DNA of 18,783 bases, from assembly GCA_023228185.1 (NCBI GenBank), contig JALOBQ010000011.1:1-18783 (forward strand), read 5' to 3'. Below, in pieces: positions 14,018-18,783 of this stretch. The DNA comes from Candidatus Omnitrophota bacterium. GTDB lineage: Bacteria; Omnitrophota; Gorgyraeia; Gygaellales; Profunditerraquicolaceae. The translations under genes and the position numbers were made by a program. The notes below the pieces were generated by a model that made no database searches, was not told the DNA's origin, and saw nothing but the letters and a program-made list of their open reading frames with translations. Each line of letters begins with the position of its first letter. Within the stretch, counting starts at the first letter, position 1.

Positions 14018-14707
14018 ATGGAAGAGATATTTTTAGAGGCAGAATTAAGAAAAGCAATTGGCCGCGCAGGCGTTAAGGATCTGCGGGAAAAAGGTTTTGT
14101 GCCGGCGGTAGTTTACTCGCGCGGCAAAGAGGGTATCTCCGTGCAGGTTTCCCGCGGCGCGTTGATCAAACTGGTGCATCAGCACAGGCTGGAAAGCACG
14201 ATTATCAATATTAAGATCAAGGATGATAAGAAAGCTTCAGGCCGCCCGTGTTTGATTAAAGAAATCCAGTATGCTCCGGTGCATGAAGATATTATTCATG
14301 TTGATTTTAACGAGGTTTCACTTACCGAAGCGATTAAAGTCAATGTACCTGTTGAAGTTAAAGGTATTGCCATCGGCGTTAAACAGGAAGGTGGCTCATT
14401 AGAGCAGGTGCTTTGGGAGATTGAAGTAGAGTGCTTGCCGACAAATATTCCTAAGAGTATTGAAGTGGATGTTAGCGCTTTAAAATTAGGCGACGCTATC
14501 CACGTTAAAGATATTGTTTTCGCTTCAAGCGTAAAGCCTTTAAGCGATGCCGGGTCAATTGTTTTACACGTTACTGCCCCGATGAAAGAGGAAGCGCCGG
14601 TAGAAGCGGTCGAAGGCGAAGAAAAAATGGAGCCGGAAGTAATTAAAGAAAAGAAAGAAGTCCCGGCTGAAGGCGCTGCCGCTGAAGAAGGCAAAGAAAA
14701 GAAGTAA
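14018..14707 (+). CDS. rplY: 50S ribosomal protein bL25, Ctc/TL5 long form
   Basis: bL25 binds 5S rRNA in the large subunit. The 229-residue product has the 5S-binding L25 domain (about 1-92, with GRAGVKDLREKGFVPAVVYS) and the second Ctc/TL5 beta domain (about 93-185, IKVNVPVEVKGIAIGVKQEG), then an acidic, low-complexity tail rich in Glu, Ala and Lys (about 190-229). AAAGG (14008-14012) precedes the ATG. It lies 24 bases after prs and 21 before pth, matching the prs-ctc-pth order of Bacillus. The repetitive tail is unlikely to be folded and varies between species. Confidence 0.95.
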   Translation: MEEIFLEAELRKAIGRAGVKDLREKGFVPAVVYSRGKEGISVQVSRGALIKLVHQHRLESTIINIKIKDDKKASGRPCLIKEIQYAPVHEDIIHVDFNEVSLTEAIKVNVPVEVKGIAIGVKQEGGSLEQVLWEIEVECLPTNIPKSIEVDVSALKLGDAIHVKDIVFASSVKPLSDAGSIVLHVTAPMKEEAPVEAVEGEEKMEPEVIKEKKEVPAEGAAAEEGKEKK

Positions 14708-14728
14708 TCGCCAGGAGCCAAAATAAGT

Positions 14729-15307
14729 ATGAAATTAATTGTAGGCTTAGGTAACCCCGGGCTGATCTATCGCAACAGCCGGCATAACGCGGGGTTTAGG
14801 GTAGTCAAGGCCTTGGCGCTTAAACAGAAAGTTGTTCTTAAAAAAGATAATCACTCGTCAAGTTTAATCGCTAAAACATTGATTGACGCTGAGACGGTGA
14901 TTTTAGCGCAACCGCTTACTTTTATGAATTTAAGCGGCTTGGCAGTGAAGGCTTTAGTAAAAAAGTATGACCTGAGCCTGCAGGATCTTTTGGTTGTTTG
15001 TGATGATCTGGACCTTGAGCTGGGCAGGATAAAGATAAGGCCGCAAGGCGCCAGCGGCGGCCAGCGCGGTTTGCAATCTATTATCGAGAAGTTAGGTTGC
15101 GGAGATTTCGCGCGCTTACGTTTGGGTATCAGCAGGCCGCATGCTGCAGCTGATGCGGCAGCATATGTCTTAAAGGGTTTTACGCGTTCAGAGATACGTT
15201 TGGCAACAGGCGCCCAAAATGCAGCGGTTGACTGTTGTTATAGTTGGATAGAAAAAGGGATAACCGAAGCGATGAATATTTTCAACATAAGGAGTAGAAA
15301 TGAATAA
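14729..15307 (+). CDS. pth: Peptidyl-tRNA hydrolase
   Basis: Pth releases tRNA from stalled peptidyl-tRNA by cleaving the ester bond, recycling tRNA. The 192-residue length is normal. Catalytic residues are visible: N9 (GLGNPG), H19 in SRHNAGF, N66 in TFMNLSG and D92 in CDDLDLELG; the usual G/H before the Asp pair is Cys here. The signature RPQGASGGQRGLQSI near 103-117 is conserved. AGGAG (14713-14717) is 11 bases from the ATG, a little far. The last eight bases overlap the start of rpsF, so translation of the two is probably coupled. Confidence 0.96.
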   Translation: MKLIVGLGNPGLIYRNSRHNAGFRVVKALALKQKVVLKKDNHSSSLIAKTLIDAETVILAQPLTFMNLSGLAVKALVKKYDLSLQDLLVVCDDLDLELGRIKIRPQGASGGQRGLQSIIEKLGCGDFARLRLGISRPHAAADAAAYVLKGFTRSEIRLATGAQNAAVDCCYSWIEKGITEAMNIFNIRSRNE

Positions 15308-15587
15308 GTACGAAGTAATGCTGATTGTCAAGCCGGATTTAGGCGAGGAAGAAAAGAAGAATTTATTTAAATCAATTGATGATGTGTTGATCAAGAATAA
15401 ATGCCAGATCACTCAGTCCGGCGTTTGGGCTGAACGCAGAAAGCTTTGTTTTCCGATCAAGAAATCCCAGGAAGGTGTTTACTATCTTGTAAGTTTTAGC
15501 GGCCCGTCGGAAGCAATCAAAGACGCCCGCCAGACTTATAAAATAAACGAATTGATACTCAGGGTATTATTTACCCGGATGGGCTAA
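15300..15587 (+). CDS. rpsF: 30S ribosomal protein bS6
   Basis: bS6 pairs with bS18 on the platform of the small subunit. The 95-residue product starts MNKYEVMLIVKPDLGEEEKK and has the two beta-alpha-beta halves of the family, with WAERRKLCFPIKKSQEGVYYLVSF in the middle region, given here only as the segment at about residues 42-64. AAGGAG (15289-15294) is five bases before the ATG, which overlaps the pth stop. It starts the conserved rpsF-ssb-rpsR-rplI-dnaB block. Autoregulation by the S6:S18 complex is known in other bacteria, but I could not identify its leader structure here because the upstream region is coding. Confidence 0.96.
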   Translation: MNKYEVMLIVKPDLGEEEKKNLFKSIDDVLIKNKCQITQSGVWAERRKLCFPIKKSQEGVYYLVSFSGPSEAIKDARQTYKINELILRVLFTRMG

Positions 15588-15619
15588 ATTTAAGCTAGCC
15601 TAATATTAAGGAGATAGCC

Positions 15620-16075
15620 ATGGCAAGTTATAATAAAGTTTTATTGATGGGAAATTTAACCAAGGATCCGGAGTTGCGTTACACTCCCCAAGGCACGGCG
15701 GTTGTTAACTTGCGTATGGCAGTGAACCGTAAATTCCGTACCAAGGATCAGGAACTTAAAGAAGAAGTTTGTTTTATTACCGCGGTTGCCTGGAATAAAC
15801 AGGCCGAAGTTTGTAACCAGTATTTACATAAAGGCAGTGGTGTTTTCGTGGAAGGCCGCCTGCAGTCAAGGACCTGGGAAGATAATACCGGAGCAAAACG
15901 CTCGGTAATTGAAGTCAGGGCTGAACGCGTGCAATTTATGGGCGCTCCCGGGGCTAAACCTCAGGCTGCGACAGTAAATTCCACCAGTGATCAGATCAGT
16001 GATGAACCAAGCACGGAATCAGCGTGGCTGGCTGAAAGCGATGACCAAGCGCAGGCGCATGAAGAGTTAAGCTAA
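15620..16075 (+). CDS. ssb: Single-stranded DNA-binding protein
   Basis: SSB coats single-stranded DNA in replication and repair. In the 151-residue product the OB fold covers about 1-108: MASYNKVLLMGNLTKDPELR, conserved W58, and FVEGRLQSRTWEDNTGAKR. AAGGAG (15608-15613) lies six bases before the ATG. The tail (109-151) is polar and acidic but ends SDDQAQAHEELS rather than the near-universal acidic tip ending Pro-Phe (DDDIPF) that recruits partner proteins. I checked the bases after the stop and see no such tip in another frame. The gene lies between rpsF and rpsR, its normal place. Confidence 0.95.
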   Translation: MASYNKVLLMGNLTKDPELRYTPQGTAVVNLRMAVNRKFRTKDQELKEEVCFITAVAWNKQAEVCNQYLHKGSGVFVEGRLQSRTWEDNTGAKRSVIEVRAERVQFMGAPGAKPQAATVNSTSDQISDEPSTESAWLAESDDQAQAHEELS

Positions 16076-16149
16076 ACAGTTGATAAGAGAAGAATTTATT
16101 CATCCAAAATTAACTAAGCAGATAATCAAAGGAAGGATGGCAAAGTAGA

Positions 16150-16425
16150 ATGAAAGTTAAGACCAGGGGTTTTGGTAAAGACAAAAAGATTATCAAAAAA
16201 AAGAAAAGCTCGTTGATGCCGGCGAGAAAACGTTTTTGCCGTTTTTGCGCGGATAAAACCGGCTCGATTGATTATAAAGATATTAAAAGGTTGGAAGTGT
16301 TTATTACCGAAAGAGGCAAGATTGTTTCTAACCGTTTTTCCGGTAATTGCGCCAAACATCAAAGGCATATCCGGGAGTTGATTAATAAAGTAAGGTTCTT
16401 AGCCCTTTTGCCTTATACCCGCTAA
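16150..16425 (+). CDS. rpsR: 30S ribosomal protein bS18
   Basis: bS18 binds with bS6 near the mRNA exit platform. The 91-residue product has a basic N-terminal extension (about 1-22, rich in Lys) before the conserved core RKRFCRFCADKTGSIDYKD. C30, C33, C67 and H70 form a CxxC...CxxH set, consistent with a zinc-binding (C+) form. The C-terminal part (RQ/KH-type helix, LALLPYT) is typical. The best purine stretch (AAAGGAAGG, 16128-16136) is 13 or more bases from this ATG but close to a three-codon frame ATG GCA AAG TAG (16137-16148) that ends one base before it. The start may therefore be translated by reinitiation. An internal ATG at 16216 is less likely because the basic extension is common. 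Confidence 0.94.
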   Translation: MKVKTRGFGKDKKIIKKKKSSLMPARKRFCRFCADKTGSIDYKDIKRLEVFITERGKIVSNRFSGNCAKHQRHIRELINKVRFLALLPYTR

Positions 16426-16428
16426 TTT

Positions 16429-16872
16429 ATGGAAGTTATTCTAAATAAAGATGTTTCCGGCATCGGTAAAGCCGGCAATCTGGTTAAAGTCAAAGAAGGT
16501 TTCGCGCGTAATTTTCTTTTGCCGCAGAATTTAGCCCAGTTGGCTACTCCGGCGGCTTTAAAGAAATTAGAAGATCAAAGGATCCTGAAATCCGCGCAGG
16601 ATGATAAGTTAAAAGAAGAAGCCAATCAACTTAAGGAACGCTTAAACAGCCTATCGTTAAGTATCCCGGCGTTAACGCAGTCAGGCGATAAATTATATGG
16701 AAGCATCCAGGCTCAGGAAATTGTCGCCGCTTTAAATGTAGCAGGCCTTTTAATAGAAAAAAATTATATTCAGTTAGCCGAGCCGATTAAATCTTTAGGC
16801 ACTTATGAAATATGCGTGAAGTTGCATCCAGAGGTAACGGCTAAAGTAAAACTTTCAGTCGTAAAAAAATAA
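16429..16872 (+). CDS. rplI: 50S ribosomal protein bL9
   Basis: bL9 is the elongated protein at the base of the L1 stalk. The 147-residue product has the N-terminal rRNA-binding domain (MEVILNKDVSGIGKAG, then VKVKEGFARNFLLP at about 20-33), the long connecting helix (about 42-75, rich in Lys, Glu and Leu) and the C-terminal domain. The ATG is only three bases after the rpsR stop (TAA TTT ATG) and has no Shine-Dalgarno of its own, so it probably depends on ribosomes finishing rpsR. It is followed with the same spacing by dnaB. Confidence 0.96.
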   Translation: MEVILNKDVSGIGKAGNLVKVKEGFARNFLLPQNLAQLATPAALKKLEDQRILKSAQDDKLKEEANQLKERLNSLSLSIPALTQSGDKLYGSIQAQEIVAALNVAGLLIEKNYIQLAEPIKSLGTYEICVKLHPEVTAKVKLSVVKK

Positions 16873-16875
16873 ATT

Positions 16876-18216
16876 ATGCCACAAGAAATCCCAATCGATA
16901 AGATCCCGCCGCAAAATTTAGAAGCTGAAATGGCTGTTTTGGGCTCAATGCTTTTAGACGAAGAAGCTATTTCTATCGCGGTGGAAAGGTTAGACAGTGA
17001 TTCTTTTTACAAGAATTCGCACCGTGATATTTTTCAGGCGATCACCGGGCTTTATAATTTGAATCAAGCGGTTGACTTGATCACGCTGACCGACGCTTTA
17101 AAAAAGGACGCTGTTTTAGAAGACGCCGGAGGGGTAAGTTACTTAACTGCTTTGGCTAACGCGGTGCCTACTGCCGCAAATATCAACCACTATGTGAATA
17201 TCGTGCGGGAAAAATATATCCTGCGCACTTTAATTAATAACGCGACCAGAATTATCACTGTTTGCCACGGAACCGAAGGCAATATCGCCGATGTGGTTGA
17301 CCAGGCGGAAAAGCTTATTTTTGAAGTTTCCGACCGCAAGAACCAGGGCAGTGTTTTACAATTAAAGGAAATTGTTAAAGATAGTATTGAGGCGATCGAT
17401 AAACTTTATCAGAATAAAGCCCATGTTACCGGTATTCCTACCGGCTATATCGATTTTGATATTAAAACCGCCGGGTTGCAGCCTTCTGATCTGATTATTG
17501 TCGCCGGCCGGCCAAGTATGGGAAAAAGCGCTTTAGCTTTAGGTATGGCCGAATATGCCGGGGTAATTGAGAAGATACCTACCGCGATATTCAGTTTAGA
17601 AATGTCTAAAGAGCAGTTGGTACAAAGGATGCTTTGTTCGCACGCGCGGGTTGACGCGCATAAAGTCAGGACTGGGTATTTAGCCACCAGCGACTGGCCG
17701 CGCCTTACCGCGGCAGCGGGAAAATTATCCGAGGCGCCGATCTATATTGATGATACGCCCGGCATATCGGTAATGGAATTGCGCGCCAAAGCGCGCAGGC
17801 TTAAATCGCACCATGGGATAAAGCTGATTATCTTAGACTATATGCAGTTAATGCGCGGCACAGCTAAGAACATGGAAAGCCGCCAGCAGGAAATATCGGA
17901 GATTTCCCGTTCACTAAAGGCGCTAGCGCGTGAGTTAAACGTGCCGGTAATCGCGATCAGCCAGTTGTCGCGCGCCGTGGAATCACGTAATGACCGCCGG
18001 CCGCAATTATCGGATTTAAGGGAATCCGGCGCCATAGAACAGGATGCTGATGTCGTAGTGCTTTTATTAAGAGAAGAGTATTACAGCCCTACTCCTGATA
18101 ACCAAGGCGTAGCCGAGGCGATTATCGCTAAACAGCGCAATGGCCCGGTAGGCAGTTTTAAACTTGCTTTTATCAAGGAATACACGCGGTTTGATAATCT
18201 GGCACGTCCAGAGTAG
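16876..18216 (+). CDS. dnaB: Replicative DNA helicase
   Basis: DnaB is the hexameric 5'-3' helicase at the replication fork. The 446-residue product has the N-terminal primase-interacting domain (about 12-115, PPQNLEAEMAVLGSML), a linker, and the RecA-like motor: Walker A GRPSMGKS (211-218), FSLEMSKEQL with the catalytic Glu, Walker B LIILDYMQLM, AISQLSRAVE and the arginine-finger region DLRESGAIEQDADVV. No intein interrupts the P-loop or the H4 motif. The ATG lies three bases after the rplI stop (TAA ATT ATG) with no Shine-Dalgarno. It closes the long co-directional run; a heptamer repeat and a new promoter follow. Confidence 0.97.
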   Translation: MPQEIPIDKIPPQNLEAEMAVLGSMLLDEEAISIAVERLDSDSFYKNSHRDIFQAITGLYNLNQAVDLITLTDALKKDAVLEDAGGVSYLTALANAVPTAANINHYVNIVREKYILRTLINNATRIITVCHGTEGNIADVVDQAEKLIFEVSDRKNQGSVLQLKEIVKDSIEAIDKLYQNKAHVTGIPTGYIDFDIKTAGLQPSDLIIVAGRPSMGKSALALGMAEYAGVIEKIPTAIFSLEMSKEQLVQRMLCSHARVDAHKVRTGYLATSDWPRLTAAAGKLSEAPIYIDDTPGISVMELRAKARRLKSHHGIKLIILDYMQLMRGTAKNMESRQQEISEISRSLKALARELNVPVIAISQLSRAVESRNDRRPQLSDLRESGAIEQDADVVVLLLREEYYSPTPDNQGVAEAIIAKQRNGPVGSFKLAFIKEYTRFDNLARPE

Positions 18217-18232
18217 AGCGATACAGAAAAAT

Positions 18233-18295
18233 TAGGGTAGGTAGTATGTAGGAAAACCCAACACCTAGAACCTAACACCTAGCACCTAGAACATT
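18233..18295. repeat. Second heptamer-repeat element between dnaB and bamA
   Basis: Five heptamers CCAACAC, CTAGAAC, CTAACAC, CTAGCAC and CTAGAAC run at 18258-18292 in phase with a decayed left arm (TAGGGTA, GGTAGTA, TGTAGGA at 18233-18253). The unit is the complement of the TAGGTGN unit at 9256-9283. The right arm is well kept and the left arm is diverged, so pairing is weaker than in the first copy. It lies 16 bases after the dnaB stop. No other terminator is evident between dnaB and bamA. Confidence 0.7.
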
Positions 18296-18320
18296 GGCAC
18301 GTAGGCGTGGAATAAAAGCG

Positions 18321-18349
18321 TTGATTTAGGTAATTTATTCCTATATAAT
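18321..18349 (+). promoter_or_regulatory. Promoter of the bamA-like gene, with a very short leader
   Basis: TTGATT (18321-18326), a 17-base spacer and a perfect TATAAT (18344-18349). Initiation near 18356 leaves about four bases before the ATG at 18360, so the mRNA would be practically leaderless. No Shine-Dalgarno lies between. Confidence 0.7.
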
Positions 18350-18359
18350 AACCATAATA

Positions 18360-18783
18360 ATGAAAAATAAATATCTTATAATTTTAGCAATTAGTTTATT
18401 TAGCTGCGCGGGTAATAATCTTTTTGCTGAAGAAAGTAAAGAAACCCCCACTACTGAAACTTCTGTCGCGCAGGAGGGTGTTGTTTCAACGAATACCGCT
18501 GTTGAGCCTGTTGATAATTCCGCGTCCGCGGTTACTCCCAGTGCCTCAAAAATAGACCCCAAAGAACTTAAAAATGTTACCGCTTTAGAGATTAAGGGTA
18601 ATAAATCCATCAGCACGAATGTGGTTATTTCCAAGTTAAAGACGCGTATCGGCAGTCCATATCAGGAGGCTGTTGTTAGCGACGATTTAAAAAGGCTTTA
18701 TCTGTTGGGTTTTTTCAGCGATATAAAAATTGACGCGCTTGATTATAAAGATGGTTTAAAGGTAGTTATTAATGTCGTGGAAA
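18360..18783 (+). CDS. bamA: BamA-like outer membrane assembly protein, N-terminal part
   Basis: Only the first 141 codons are in the window; the frame continues past the right edge. Residues 1-23 look like a signal peptide (MKNKYLIILAISLF, cleavage likely after LFA). A Ser/Thr/Glu/Val-rich linker spans about 24-66. From about 73 a POTRA domain begins: ALEIKGNKSIS, then a helix and the typical VSDDLKRLYLLGFFSDIKID. This is the first POTRA of a BamA/Omp85-family protein, which folds beta-barrel proteins into the outer membrane. TamA or FtsQ-like proteins also have POTRA domains, but the signal peptide and first-domain pattern fit BamA best. A lipobox reading at LFSC was considered unlikely because Phe stands at -2. 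The gene has its own promoter and no Shine-Dalgarno. Confidence 0.8.
   Translation, partial: MKNKYLIILAISLFSCAGNNLFAEESKETPTTETSVAQEGVVSTNTAVEPVDNSASAVTPSASKIDPKELKNVTALEIKGNKSISTNVVISKLKTRIGSPYQEAVVSDDLKRLYLLGFFSDIKIDALDYKDGLKVVINVVE

Noticed and set aside
14296..14721. Antisense 141-codon frame opposite rplY
   Set aside because: It is the shadow of a well-supported ribosomal protein gene, with Ser/Thr-rich composition created by the complementary codons and no start signal.
18393..18425. Lipoprotein signal in the BamA-like protein (LFSC)
   Set aside because: Phe at the -2 position does not fit a lipobox, whereas LFA followed by EES fits signal peptidase I.

Overview
The window reads as a chromosomal segment from a diderm (Gram-negative-type) bacterium with mid-to-low G+C. 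Every supported gene lies on the + strand. A BamA-like protein with a POTRA domain at the right edge and several signal-peptide proteins imply an outer membrane. The mixture of a Bacillus-like housekeeping order (ispE-spoVG-glmU-prs-ctc-pth and rpsF-ssb-rpsR-rplI-dnaB), a split transketolase, a long-form HisG and a 33-residue AURKAIP1/COX24-like basic protein would fit an uncultured lineage of the PVC/Omnitrophota type. That placement is inference; no 16S rRNA gene is present.

Region 1 (1-2050): the 3' part of a phage terminase large subunit, open at the left edge, followed by about 430 bases without a convincing gene. This stretch holds two clusters of short direct and inverted repeats (GGGGTGACAT and GGGACAAAAAT types) and a strong intrinsic terminator. 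It looks like the end of an integrated phage or other mobile element.

Region 2 (2050-3660): four small genes of unknown function: a four-pass membrane protein, a secreted protein with three exact 24-residue Asp-rich calcium-loop repeats, a two-pass small membrane protein and a 45-residue single-pass protein. Terminators flank or interrupt the group. It is the least explained part of the window.

Region 3 (3660-6380): a stand-alone GH94-family glycoside phosphorylase, apparently transcribed from its own promoter with almost no 5' leader.

Region 4 (6390-18216): a long co-directional housekeeping run: hisG, a tiny mS38-like gene, a TPR protein, the two transketolase subunits, ispE, a SpoVG with an inserted zinc ribbon, tRNA-Gln(UUG), glmU, prs, rplY/ctc, pth, rpsF, ssb, rpsR, rplI and dnaB. 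Most junctions are short or overlapping. The run links pentose phosphate metabolism (transketolase, PRPP synthase), use of PRPP (HisG), isoprenoid and UDP-GlcNAc precursor supply, translation and replication.

Region 5 (18217-18783): a heptamer-repeat element, a consensus-like promoter and the beginning of a bamA-like gene that runs off the right edge. A related heptamer element separates the two transketolase genes. Most of the window is conserved housekeeping sequence. The best candidates for something undescribed are the small-gene cassette, the phage-end repeat clusters, the heptamer palindromes and the zinc-ribbon SpoVG.
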